Assembly (NCBI RefSeq): GCF_000153485.2
Contig: NC_018721.1
Location: 2,046,001-2,110,000, forward strand
Reading direction: 5' to 3'
DNA from: Psychroflexus torquis ATCC 700755
GTDB taxonomy: Bacteria; Bacteroidota; Bacteroidia; Flavobacteriales; Flavobacteriaceae
Length of the DNA: 64,000 bases
Shown here: in pieces, positions 25,118-35,104 of the stretch
How positions within the stretch are numbered: position 1 is the first letter of the stretch
Layout: every line of letters starts with the position of its first letter
Made by a program: the position numbers and the translations under genes
The notes under the pieces: generated by a model
Told to the model about the DNA's origin: nothing
Databases searched by the model: none
Seen by the model: the letters and a program-made list of their open reading frames with translations, nothing else

Positions 25118-27499
25118 ATGAAAAAATCAATTTTTATTATTTTCACGTTATTTGCCTCCATAATGTATGGACAGAATGGAACTATAAAAGGTAAAATTCT
25201 CGATAAACAATCCGAACTTCCACTGATAGGAGCTAATGTAGAACTCTTGGGGGCTAAAATTTCCAAAGGTGTAATTACAGACTTTGACGGGTATTTTACA
25301 TTAACTGATGTCCCTGTAGGCAGAAAAACCATTAGAGTAAGTTACATTGGCTATGAAACCAGTACAATTCCAGATATTGAAGTGAGTACAGGAAAAGATG
25401 TAGATGTTACCGTAGCACTTACAGAATCTTATGGGAGTCTAGATGAGATTATAATTACAAGTAGTACGAATAAAATAAAATCTTTAAACAAATTTTCGGC
25501 AGTCTCAGCACGTCAATTTGGTGTAAAAGAAGTTGCAAGATATGCTGGTGGAAGAAATGATGTTGCACGATTGGTAAGTAATTTTGCAGGAGTAGCTTCA
25601 CCAGATGATAGCCGTAATGATATCGTAGTTCGGGGTAATTCTCCAACAGGGCTGTTATGGCGGGTAGAAGGTATTCCAATTCCAAGTCCCAATCATTTTT
25701 CAGCCTTAGGGACAACAGGAAGCCCAGTATCTGCATTAAATCCCAATCTTCTTAAAAATTCAGACTTTATAACCTCTGCATTCCCTGCCGAATATGGTAA
25801 TGCAATTGGAGGTGTTTTTGATCTGGGTTTTAGAAATGGAAACAAAGATGAGTATGAGTATTCTTTTCAGGTGGGAGCATTCACGGGTTTAGAAGCAACG
25901 GCAGAAGGCCCATTGAACAGAAAGAATAACGGCTCGTTTTTGGTGGCTGCACGATACTCGCTTATCGGACTTATAGGAGGGGCAGGAACCAGCGACACCC
26001 CTAATTATTCCGATGTTTCATTTAATATTAATTTAGGAAAAAGTAAACTTGGTACGTTCTCTTTATTTGGAATCATGGGTACATCAAGCATCGATTTAAT
26101 TGGTGAGGATTTTGATGAAGATGACCTTTTCTCAGCAGAAGATGAAAACTCTTATGTGTCTTCTAACATTGGTGTTTTAGGAGCTAAGCATTTACTGAGC
26201 ATTGGCGAAAAATCGTATTTAAAAACAGTCATTGCAGGCGCATCGAATAGCAGCGATTTTGAAGAAGACCGTATTATTGATTTGGCTACCGATAACGAAA
26301 GAATTATAAGATTTGCAGAAAATAACAATGAAGAAACTAGATTAACATTTTCAACATTATTCAATACTAAAATCAACAATAAATTCACCCTTAGAACAGG
26401 ATTATTATTAGAGAATTTCTCAGCAGATTTAGATAGAAAGCAGAGAGATGAACAAGAAGATTTAAACGGTGATGGAGACCCTGATTTAGTAACCATTAGA
26501 AGTATTAACGGGAGTTATAATGTATTTCAACCCTACATTCAAACTAAATACAGATTGACTGAAAAACTGACCTTAAATACAGGAATACATACCATGTATA
26601 GTGATCTTAATAAACAGTTTGTTGTAGAACCAAGAGCCTCTATGTCTTATAGAATACACCCTAAACATACCATAAATCTAGGGTACGGTCTTCATCATCA
26701 AAATATAGCCACCCCATTATTATTTCTAAATGAAGAAGTAAATGGAGTGATCACAAACCCTAATGAAAATTTAGATTTTGTGAGAAGTCAGCACTATGTT
26801 TTAGGCTATGATGTTAAAATTGCACCTAGCTGGAGAGCAAAAATAGAAACCTATTATCAAAAAATAGATAATGCTGCCATAGACGGATCCCCATCTAGTT
26901 ATTCTTCGTTGACTGAAGGTGCAGATTTCACGTTTTCATCAGATAATACAGATTTAGTTAGTTCAGGAACTGGAGAAAACATAGGATTGGAACTCACCTT
27001 AGAAAAATCATTTAGCAAAGGATATCATGCCTTGATAACAAGTTCTTTTTTTGAGAGCACTTATAAAGGTAGTGATGGCATTGAACGAAGCACCCCTTTT
27101 AATGGTGGTCACATCTTTAATTTTTTAGCTGGAAAAGAGTTTAAGTTTGGAGAGAATAAGAAAAATATTTTTTCCATCGATGCTCGTTTTGTAACCTCAG
27201 GAGGAAATCGTTTTACACCTGTTAATTTAGAGGCTTCTCAAAATGCAGGGTATGAAGTCTTACAAGATGATTTAGCGTTTAGTGAGCAATATGAAGATTA
27301 CCTGAGACTAGATTTAAAATTTGCAGTAACGCTTAATAGCAATAAGAAAAAAACATCTCATAAATTTTATGTAGACTTCCAAAACCTTACCAATAGAGAT
27401 AATGTTTTTGTTAGAAGATATAATAGAAGTACTAGTAGCGTCGAACAAATAAATCAAATTGGCTTTTTCCCTGATTTTGGTTACCGTTTTCAATTTTAA
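25118..27499 (+). CDS. TonB-dependent outer-membrane receptor
   Basis: A ~794-residue protein from ATG 25118 ('MKKSIFIIFTLFASIMYGQN', a signal peptide); the longer reading from TTG 25073 adds no signal and is rejected. A carboxypeptidase-like (CarboxypepD_reg) domain spans about 22-100 ('GTIKGKILDKQSELPLIGAN'). A TonB plug follows ('NDVARLVSNFAGVASPDDSR', 'DIVVRGNSPTGLLWRVEG'), then a large beta-barrel to the C-terminal aromatic 'FPDFGYRFQF'. Substrate is not evident. There is no SusD-like gene. The Crp/Fnr gene follows by 14 bases, so the two are probably co-transcribed. It is cargo of the accessory region. Confidence 0.9.
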   Translation: MKKSIFIIFTLFASIMYGQNGTIKGKILDKQSELPLIGANVELLGAKISKGVITDFDGYFTLTDVPVGRKTIRVSYIGYETSTIPDIEVSTGKDVDVTVALTESYGSLDEIIITSSTNKIKSLNKFSAVSARQFGVKEVARYAGGRNDVARLVSNFAGVASPDDSRNDIVVRGNSPTGLLWRVEGIPIPSPNHFSALGTTGSPVSALNPNLLKNSDFITSAFPAEYGNAIGGVFDLGFRNGNKDEYEYSFQVGAFTGLEATAEGPLNRKNNGSFLVAARYSLIGLIGGAGTSDTPNYSDVSFNINLGKSKLGTFSLFGIMGTSSIDLIGEDFDEDDLFSAEDENSYVSSNIGVLGAKHLLSIGEKSYLKTVIAGASNSSDFEEDRIIDLATDNERIIRFAENNNEETRLTFSTLFNTKINNKFTLRTGLLLENFSADLDRKQRDEQEDLNGDGDPDLVTIRSINGSYNVFQPYIQTKYRLTEKLTLNTGIHTMYSDLNKQFVVEPRASMSYRIHPKHTINLGYGLHHQNIATPLLFLNEEVNGVITNPNENLDFVRSQHYVLGYDVKIAPSWRAKIETYYQKIDNAAIDGSPSSYSSLTEGADFTFSSDNTDLVSSGTGENIGLELTLEKSFSKGYHALITSSFFESTYKGSDGIERSTPFNGGHIFNFLAGKEFKFGENKKNIFSIDARFVTSGGNRFTPVNLEASQNAGYEVLQDDLAFSEQYEDYLRLDLKFAVTLNSNKKKTSHKFYVDFQNLTNRDNVFVRRYNRSTSSVEQINQIGFFPDFGYRFQF

Positions 27500-27513
27500 A
27501 AACATAAAAACTA

Positions 27514-28104
27514 ATGTATAAGCAGGTTATTTCATTTTTCAAACAATTTATAGACTTAGAAGAAAAGGATATTCTTCTTATTGAAGAGTTGACAACAGTA
27601 AAACATTTTTCGAAAAATGAATTTATTTTAATACAGGGAAAGGTATGTGATTTCGTTGCCTTTATAAATAAAGGAGCGTTTAGAGGCTTTTATTCGGTTG
27701 ATGGTCAAGAATACACCAAACAATTTTTATTGGAAGGTGGGTTTTGTACAGATTATGCAAGTTTTTTAACCGAGAAAAAGTCTTTGACTTATTTACAGGC
27801 TACTGAAGATAGTACGGTTATTGTTTTTGAAAAAAAGGATGTTGATTTTATGTACAAAGCCATTCCGAATTTTGTGCAATTCGGAAAGTTGCTAGCTGAA
27901 AACTTGTATATAGCAGTAACTGATATTAAAGCATCATTTATTTTAAATTCTCCAGAAGAGCGTTATGCCAATATGCTTATCACTAGACCAGAAGTAATAC
28001 AACGAGTTCCTCAATATATGATTGCATCCTATCTTGGTATTACTCCAGAAGCTTTAAGTAGAATACGAAGACGTTTAGGAAAAACGCAAAAATACAAAGA
28101 CTAA
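27514..28104 (+). CDS. Crp/Fnr family transcriptional regulator
   Basis: A 196-residue protein with an N-terminal cyclic-nucleotide-binding-like domain (about 10-115, 'EDSTVIVFEKKDVDFMYKAI') and a C-terminal helix-turn-helix ('MIASYLGITPEALSRIRRRL', residues 169-188). There are no Fnr-type clustered cysteines, so the effector is unknown. It lies 14 bases downstream of the TonB receptor gene on the same strand. It may regulate that receptor, but this is inferred from position. Confidence 0.88.
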   Translation: MYKQVISFFKQFIDLEEKDILLIEELTTVKHFSKNEFILIQGKVCDFVAFINKGAFRGFYSVDGQEYTKQFLLEGGFCTDYASFLTEKKSLTYLQATEDSTVIVFEKKDVDFMYKAIPNFVQFGKLLAENLYIAVTDIKASFILNSPEERYANMLITRPEVIQRVPQYMIASYLGITPEALSRIRRRLGKTQKYKD

Positions 28105-28474
28105 TAAAAACTATAGCTGTTACAAGTATCTTGCTTATTTCATAGTCTTTGTTATATAAATTAGATCAACATTCAAAAGACATACTTAAAATAGGCTGCA
28201 TTAATGGAATTATAAAACAAGAGAAGATGGTGATAAAATACTTCGTGTAAAAGGAGAAAATGTTTCTATTGAGAAAACAGAAGATTTGGCACTTTTAGAA
28301 GGCTATTATTATCTAAACAATATGGCATTTTTTCATTTTAAAGGTTTCTGAAATCAACCAAATGTTTGGATTATCTCAACGGAACTCATACGGATGTTAC
28401 TATTATACCTCTAATTAAATTATTTGATTAAGGTGACGCTAAAAATCACCGATTTAGAAAATACGGTTGCAGTT
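28105..28474. other. Gap with a short unrecognised coding relic
   Basis: Positions 28205-28351 are one open frame without a start codon ('YYYLNNMAFFHFKGF' at its end, 49 codons with the stop); no family is recognised. A cassette-like core GTTACTA occurs at 28396. The rest holds no supported gene. IS91-type sequence begins near 28475. Confidence 0.4.
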
Positions 28475-28499
28475 AGTGAAAATTATATGGCGTACCGAT

Positions 28500-28560
28500 A
28501 GGCCAACACTTCGACAGGTCCTGCCTGCCAAGGAACGATAGGCAGGATCAGTGGAGTCCG
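28500..28560. repeat. REP-like palindrome inserted in the IS91 hairpin loop
   Basis: Between TAGGCCAA and GCTATATAATTT lies a segment with CACTTCGACAGG, CCTGCCTGCC and GGCAGGATCAGTGGAG, absent from hairpins A, B and C. Its ends and centre are self-complementary. Confidence 0.6.
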
Positions 28561-29055
28561 CTATATAATTTGTTGACTGATCCGGTATTTTTAAATAAGG
28601 GGGAATTCGATGAGTTGGCAAGAACCTTACAAGAGGAGAAGGTCGTTTTTAGAGTGCTTTGTATCCTTTTTATTCAGTTGCTCATCTAAATAAGGTACTT
28701 TTTAGGGAGATCATGCTTTTTTTGTGTGAGAATCTGCTGTTTTTTATCATTTTCCTTCAGTTTGGGTATTAGTGAGTTAAGGCTCTTTTTAGAACCGCTT
28801 TTTAATGTTTGTATTCTAGTAGTTTATCCTTTATAATTTGTTTGTAACCCTTTGGTGGATAGCGACTTTAAAAGATAAAAAGTGTGATCAAGGTTTGCTT
28901 TTTACAACTCGAACAACAGCGATGTAAGGTCTTCTCTTGAGTTGCAAAGGTTACAATGTGTGCCAAGTTTTTATCTCTTAATTGCAGTTGTAATAGCGTT
29001 AACTTTTCTTTTTTCCAACTGCTACTCAAAAACCTATAATGCCTTATTCGAGTAA

Positions 29056-29263
29056 TACCAAATTATATTTATAATGCCGTATGAATAAATTGAATTATAC
29101 TTCGACGTGGCTCAGTACAGGTTTTTTGATTGATTGAAATAAAAAATAACTAGCATAGCCTTAGCTACGGTAATTATTTTTGATGAAAAGCAGGCGAAGA
29201 AAGCCTGTGCCGAATTCATTTCGGTAAAACGATTTATTGCGACATTATTGGTCTAATTTGGTA
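29056..29263. repeat. MITE subfamily A, copy 3 (208 bp) in chimera D
   Basis: Full-length and in the same orientation as copy 1; flanked by TAA (29053-29055) and TGA (29264-29266, one mismatch to the duplication). It interrupts IS91 at 'ATTCGAGTAA|AGCCTTTGG', known intact in copy A. Confidence 0.85.
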
Positions 29264-29909
29264 TGAAGCCTTTGGAAAGAATATGAAGTTGAAAACGCCG
29301 TATAAACTCTTTAGTGGAGAGTGTTAGTGTGGTTTTTTGCCCACCTTTTCTATAGTCTTTTAAACTAAATGTAATCTTCCTTTTTTCTTTATCAATCGAC
29401 AAGATCCGGTGGTTACTTATCGCTATTTTATTTGCCCCATTATAAATTTAAGCTGACTTTAAGTGATAATTTGTAACGGGGTGAATGTACCTACCTAAAT
29501 ATTCAATCACATGTTCTGGTTTTCCAAAAGGAGTTTTGGCATATACCACCTACTCTTTTTTGAACAATTTATGATATAAAGATTGTGGTAATTGGGGAAG
29601 TGCAAAGGAAGGAAAGCCCATCGGAAGCTACGCCAGCGGCCTTATGAGAATTTGGTTAAATTTTACAACCTATTTGATATAGAAAAGTATGCACGCTTGA
29701 AAACCCTTGCGAAAGCTCAATAAAGAAATCTATCGGTAAGCCCCCGACAAAAACGGGGCAGGCTGTGTGAGGGAAATATTCATGCACGGCGGTGCACTGA
29801 GCCTGTTGAAGTGTTTGATGAAGGGGGTGCTGATTGTTTTATTATATTCGCCATATGAATATAATAAAACAATCAGGTTCTACTCTACTAAGTATTTAAA
29901 ATTATTGAT

Positions 29910-31271
29910 ATGTATTTAAACAAAGAGAGTAGTTTCGCAAAAAGCAATTATAATCGTTGGTTTGCTCCAATTGCTGCCTTGAGTATTCATTTATGTATCG
30001 GTCAAATTTATGCTTTTAGTGTTTTTAATAAACCACTCACCAAAATTATTGGAATCACAGAACAACTTCCAGAAGATTGGAAACTTTCTGAATTGGGTTG
30101 GATTTTTACCCTTGCTATTTTCTTCTTAGGAGCCTCTACGGCTGTTTTAGGGAAATGGGTAGAAAGGGTTGGCCCCAGACAAACGATGTTCTTTGCAGCG
30201 ATTTTTTTTAGTAGCGGCTTTTTACTTTCTTCTTTAGGTATTTATTTACATGAACTTTGGATGCTTTATTTAGGTTCTGGCGTATTAGGTGGTATCGGTT
30301 TGGGATTAGGATATATCTCACCCGTAAGCACCTTGATCAAATGGTTTCCAGATCGACCTGGTATGGCTATCGGAATGGCTATTATGGGCTTTGGTGGTGG
30401 AGCTATGATTGCCTCTCCTTTAAGTGTGTATTTAATAGAGTTTTATGCAACCGAAACCTCAACGGGAGTATCGGAAACCTTTTTAACTATGGGTTTACTT
30501 TATTTGGTAATAATGCTGTTTGGTTCTTTTATTGTAAGAATACCACGTGAAAGCTGGAAGCCTAAAGGATACGACCCTACTACCACCAAGAAAAATAAAT
30601 TAATTACCACACAGAATGTTTTGGTAGATAAAGCTGTTAAAACACCACAATTTTGGTTGCTTTTTATGGTATTGGGATTAAATGTAAGCGCAGGGATAGG
30701 TGTTTTAAGTCAAGCCAGTGTGATGATACAAGAAATGTTTAGCACAGAAAACATGGGAGCTACTGAAGCAGTAACTGTGACAGACGCTGCTGTTTTTGTT
30801 GGATTACTTAGTTTGTTTAATATGATAGGTCGATTTGTGTGGTCAACATTAAGCGATTATTTAGGACGTAAAACCACCTATTCCATCTTCTTTACCTTAG
30901 GGATCTTCCTTTATATATTTATTCCATTTACGGTTGAAATAGGGAGTGTGTTATTATTTACGATAGCCTTTTCTATTATTATTAGTATGTATGGTGGAGG
31001 TTTTGCTACGATACCGGCTTATTTAAGAGATATGTTTGGCCCTAAACAAATTGGAGCGATCCATGGTAAATTGTTATTATCTTGGAGTATGGCAGCCATC
31101 ATAGGGCCTGTAACCATAAATTACTTAAGAGAATATCAAATGGAAGTTTTAAACATGCCAAATGCCGATGTATATAACTTAACCATGTACTTGATGGCTG
31201 GTTTATTATTTATAGGACTTTTATGTAATTTATTTATTAAACCTGTTGACTCTAAATACCATACCGATTAA
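29910..31271 (+). CDS. MFS transporter of the OFA (oxalate/formate-antiporter-like) family
   Basis: A 453-residue integral membrane protein with about 12 helices. N-terminal 'CIGQIYAFSVFNKPLTKIIG' and 'GVLGGIGLGLGYISPVSTLIKWFPDRPG' (the OFA motif, residues about 123-150) are characteristic, and 'SDYLGRKTTYSIFF' is the second MFS loop. It probably exchanges small carboxylates across the inner membrane; the substrate is unknown. It starts 21 bases after chimera D's intron end. It is intact, in contrast to much of the surrounding debris, so it may be under selection. Confidence 0.88.
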   Translation: MYLNKESSFAKSNYNRWFAPIAALSIHLCIGQIYAFSVFNKPLTKIIGITEQLPEDWKLSELGWIFTLAIFFLGASTAVLGKWVERVGPRQTMFFAAIFFSSGFLLSSLGIYLHELWMLYLGSGVLGGIGLGLGYISPVSTLIKWFPDRPGMAIGMAIMGFGGGAMIASPLSVYLIEFYATETSTGVSETFLTMGLLYLVIMLFGSFIVRIPRESWKPKGYDPTTTKKNKLITTQNVLVDKAVKTPQFWLLFMVLGLNVSAGIGVLSQASVMIQEMFSTENMGATEAVTVTDAAVFVGLLSLFNMIGRFVWSTLSDYLGRKTTYSIFFTLGIFLYIFIPFTVEIGSVLLFTIAFSIIISMYGGGFATIPAYLRDMFGPKQIGAIHGKLLLSWSMAAIIGPVTINYLREYQMEVLNMPNADVYNLTMYLMAGLLFIGLLCNLFIKPVDSKYHTD

Positions 31272-31390
31272 AAACAACTCAAAACAAAGAACTGAGGTAA
31301 AAAACTACTCTTTTCTACTTTAATTTGAAGCACTAGTAGTCTAGGCTCATGCATTCATATAACTGATTCTTTGAGCTTTTTTATTCTTCT

Positions 31391-32964
31391 ACTCAAGTTT
31401 CGCACCCATTATTCACAGGGTTTAATTGGAAAAAAATAGCATGAAAACCAAGGGAAACCCCTGGTTTTACTGTATCTTTAAGTAACTAAACACAAAGTAC
31501 AAAACATGCTACAACACGAATATATTGCAAAAGTTCAAGAAATAAAAGGGAAGTTTAATAAGGTTTGGTTTAATTCAGACTATTTACGGGCACATCTAAA
31601 TATTTTAGGCTTCAATAGAATAAAAAAACAATTCAGTTGGTGCAAAAAGGCGGGTTTTTCATTTGAGGATTTGATCGCTACACTCTTGATTTTGCCCCTT
31701 ATTGGAATTAATTCTATTTATGGACTTACAACTGACAAAGATCCAGAACTTAATAAATGTGGAAAAGATTCATACTATCGAATCTTGGCAAATCAAAAAA
31801 TTAATTGGAGAGCTTTTTTGGCCCAGTTTGTAAAGCAATATCTATTGAAAGATGAACTCTTCACCCCCTCAGCAGACCCTACAAGATGCTTGATCTTTGA
31901 TGATACTGATCTTTCAAAAACAGGAAAGACTATTGAAGGAGTCTCAAAGATCTACAACCATGTGTCAAAGACCTACTATTTAGGTTTCAAGCTACTTGTG
32001 GCTGGGTATTGGAATGGAAGTGTTTTTATCCCCATTGATTTTAGTCTGCACCGTGAGAGCAAAACATCAAGATTAAAATATGGTCTAACCGCAAAGCAGC
32101 GTAAGGCCCAAAAGAAGACACCAAGATGTAGTAAAACAGTTGCGGCAAAGAGGTATAGGGAACTCAATAAAAAGAAAACAGACCTAGTAGTGCAAATGTT
32201 TTCCAGGGTTGTAAAGCGTAAAATTCCTGTAGACTATATTTTAATAGATACCTGGTTTACAAGTGTGGGATTACTTAAAAAGTTACGAAGTATTTGCAGT
32301 TCGACCCATATTATTGGGATGTATAAATACAATAGTAAAATTGAAGTCAGATCAAAGGTCAAAACTTTAGCACAACTTAAAAAACAGAAAGCAAAGCCCA
32401 AGCGCTGTCGTAAATTCAATTACTACTACCATCATTACATAGCTGAAATTGATGGGCTCAAGGTTGCTCTCTTTATTTCAAAGCGTGGGAAGAACGGCAA
32501 ATGGCACACCTTAATAACCACTGATACATCACTCAAATTTGTAAAAGCAATTGAAGTATATAGTATTCGATGGTCAATTGAAGTCTTTTTTAAAGAAGCC
32601 AAGCAGCTCTTTGGTCTTGGAAAGTGTCAGTCTACCAATTTTGATGTCCAGATTGCACAAATAACAATTGCAATGACCCAATATCTGCTTACAAGTATTC
32701 GGTACAGAATGGAGGCTTATGAAACCATAGGCGGATTATTTAAAGATTTAAAACAGGATTATATTGAAAATAAGCTGAATATCAGAATATTGGCAGTTGT
32801 CAACTTAATTTTAACCAATTTGGAAAAACTAGTAGAATCAATTGATATTGAACTTATTACATCCAAAATAATAGAGGATATTGAGAGTTATGGGTTTCTA
32901 ACAAATACCCATAGCTTTAATCATCAGGGTGTTAAGTGAAATTGATTAGGTGCGAAACTTGAGT
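31391..32964 (+). mobile_element. IS4-family insertion sequence
   Basis: Inverted ends ACTCAAGTTTCGCACC at 31391-31406 and complementary at 32949-32964 bound a single transposase gene; length 1574 bp. No matching target duplication is seen (TTATTCTTCT against TAAATAACAG). Confidence 0.8.
31506..32939 (+). CDS. IS4 family transposase
   Basis: A 477-residue DDE transposase. Candidate catalytic residues lie in 'CLIFDDTDLSKTGK' (first Asp, about residue 137), 'YILIDTWFTSVG' (second Asp) and 'YSIRWSIEVFFKEAKQLFGL' (the YxxRWxIExxFKxxK Glu motif). The frame is intact and nearly fills the element between the inverted ends, so the copy may be active. No passenger gene. Confidence 0.9.
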   Translation: MLQHEYIAKVQEIKGKFNKVWFNSDYLRAHLNILGFNRIKKQFSWCKKAGFSFEDLIATLLILPLIGINSIYGLTTDKDPELNKCGKDSYYRILANQKINWRAFLAQFVKQYLLKDELFTPSADPTRCLIFDDTDLSKTGKTIEGVSKIYNHVSKTYYLGFKLLVAGYWNGSVFIPIDFSLHRESKTSRLKYGLTAKQRKAQKKTPRCSKTVAAKRYRELNKKKTDLVVQMFSRVVKRKIPVDYILIDTWFTSVGLLKKLRSICSSTHIIGMYKYNSKIEVRSKVKTLAQLKKQKAKPKRCRKFNYYYHHYIAEIDGLKVALFISKRGKNGKWHTLITTDTSLKFVKAIEVYSIRWSIEVFFKEAKQLFGLGKCQSTNFDVQIAQITIAMTQYLLTSIRYRMEAYETIGGLFKDLKQDYIENKLNIRILAVVNLILTNLEKLVESIDIELITSKIIEDIESYGFLTNTHSFNHQGVK

Positions 32965-35104
32965 TAAATAACAGATTAATCACAAAATTTAAATATCATA
33001 ACCCAATTGAAACTCTAAAGAATAAAGGTTTCGCACTTATGGGTTTAACTAAAAAAGTATTAATATATTTACTAAAAAAACATGAAAAAAAGTTATGCAC
33101 TTTTCTTTCTATTAATGTCGTTTATGGTTTTTGCCCAGTGTCCAACAGGGAACGTTAATTTATATGCGCAAGCAGACATTGATTCTTTTATAACTAATTA
33201 TCCAAGTTGTACCGAAATTAGTGGATCCCTCACGATTGCTGATTACAATAATCTAATACTGAATTTAGATGGATTGAATAACATTACTTCGGTAGTAGGT
33301 AATCTTACAATAAGTCAGCTCCCCGAATCAATGGATTTAAGTGGTTTAAATAATCTTAGTTCTGTTGGTGGTAATTTCAATTTTCAGTACAATTTTAGTT
33401 CTGACCTCAGTGGTTTTTCTAATATAGAAAGTATTAATGGGGATATTAATTTTACAAGTAATAGCGTAACAACTTTAGGTGGGTTTACAAATTTAACTTC
33501 TGTTGGTGGAATTTATTTTAAACAAAATAACAGTGAGAACATTATCGGGTTTGAAAATCTATTATCTATTGGAGGCGAATTTTTGGTAGAAAGAAATGAT
33601 CCTTTGTTAAGTATAAGTGGATTTAATAGTCTTTTATCAATAGATTCGAACTTTATATTAAATGATAACGAGGATTTAATTTCATTGAGTGGTTTCAACA
33701 GTTTAGAAAACATAGGTGAGGCCATTAGAATAATTGATAATCCTCTTTTAAGTTCATTTCCGGAATTTGACCAATTAACTTTTGTGGGATCGGATTTAAT
33801 ACTTGATAACACAGGACTAAATGAAATTGATAATTTTAATTCAGTTGAGAATTTTCAAGGTGATATTATTATTTTATCTAATCCTAGTTTAACATCAATT
33901 GATGGAATAAGTTTTGCTAGTCAACTGAATGGTGAATTACGAATAGTAAATAATGATTCATTGTTCAGTATATCTGGTTTTGATCAACTAAATTTTATTG
34001 GTTCTAAACTTTTTATTGGAGGGAATGATAATTTAAATGAAATTACAGGTTTAAGTTCGTTAGAATTAGTTGGGTCAGATGTTTATATAGGTTCAAATTC
34101 TATTAATAACTTTGAAGGTTTTAATAGTCTACAAGAAGTTCAAGGAGGTTTTCTAATGAGTTCGAACATAGGAACGGACGTTTTGGCAGGGTTTACTCAG
34201 CTCAACCAAATAAATGGTTATTTGTCTATTTCAAATTCTAATTTCAGCGATTTAACAGGTTTTGAAAATCTATTGGAGATAGGTGCAGAATTGTCTATAA
34301 CATCAAATCAAACACAAACCTTATCAGGATTTAATAAATTAGAAAGTGTTGTAGGATCAGTATCGATCTATAACAATGAAAATATCACACACATAAGTGA
34401 ATTTAACAGTTTAATTTCAATAGGAGAGTCTCTAGATATTCGAAATAATTTGCGATTAACAGAAATTAATGGATTAAATAATCTAGTATCAATAGGTAAT
34501 GATCTAGATATTAGGTCAAATAATAACTTAGTATATGTTAGTGGTTTTCAAGGACTAGTGAGTGTAGATAAAAGTATGAATTTTTATAATAATAACGATC
34601 TATTCGAATTAAGTGGCTTTAACAGTTTGACTACCATAAACCAAACTGGAATGATTTTTTGGGACAATCCAAGACTGGAAATCATAAGTGGTTTTAATAA
34701 TTTAATTGATCTTGGATCTTCTATTATTTTTGGTAATAGCAGAGGTTTAAACAATATTTCTGGGTTTAACAATTTAGAATCAGTAAGATCAATAACGTTT
34801 AATTCAACAGACCTAACAGATTTTTTGGAATTAAGTAGTTTACAAACAGTTGATAGTCGAGTATCTATCAATTACAATGAAAGCCTTGTTAATTTGAATG
34901 GTCTTGAAAATATTACTTCTTCAATAGATGATTTAGTAATTAGGGGTAATCCAATATTAAATGATATTAGTGCTGTTTCTAATATTGAATCTATTGGTGA
35001 CGGTTTGATTATTTCGCGTAATGATCTTTTAAGTGATTGTAATATTGATTCTGTTTGTTTTCATTTGCAAAATAATGGTAACTCCATAATTCAAGATAAT
35101 ATTA

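Larger units (their letters stand above)
28475..29888. mobile_element. IS91 / group II intron chimera, copy D (with full MITE)
   Basis: A diverged IS91 left hairpin (28480-28575, interrupted by a REP-like palindrome) leads into IS91 tail and transposase remnants, a complete MITE A (29056-29263), decayed CCCCGTTAC palindrome (29437-29480) and the GAAGTGC junction (29597-29603). It then runs into the intron 3' part to 29888. Domain VI here is a near-perfect long hairpin (TTTTATTATATTC / GAATATAATAAAA), unlike the others. A cargo gene starts 21 bases later. It represents an earlier form than B and C because the MITE is whole. Confidence 0.78.

Noticed and set aside
31391..32964. Target duplication of the IS4 copy
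   Set aside because: The flanking 10 bases do not match, so I do not claim one.
33027..33055. Second IS4-like end (GTTTCGCACTTATGGGTTTAAC)
   Set aside because: Resembles the IS4 left end (31396 onward) only over ~9 exact bases and then a gapped match; it may be a relic, but support is too thin.
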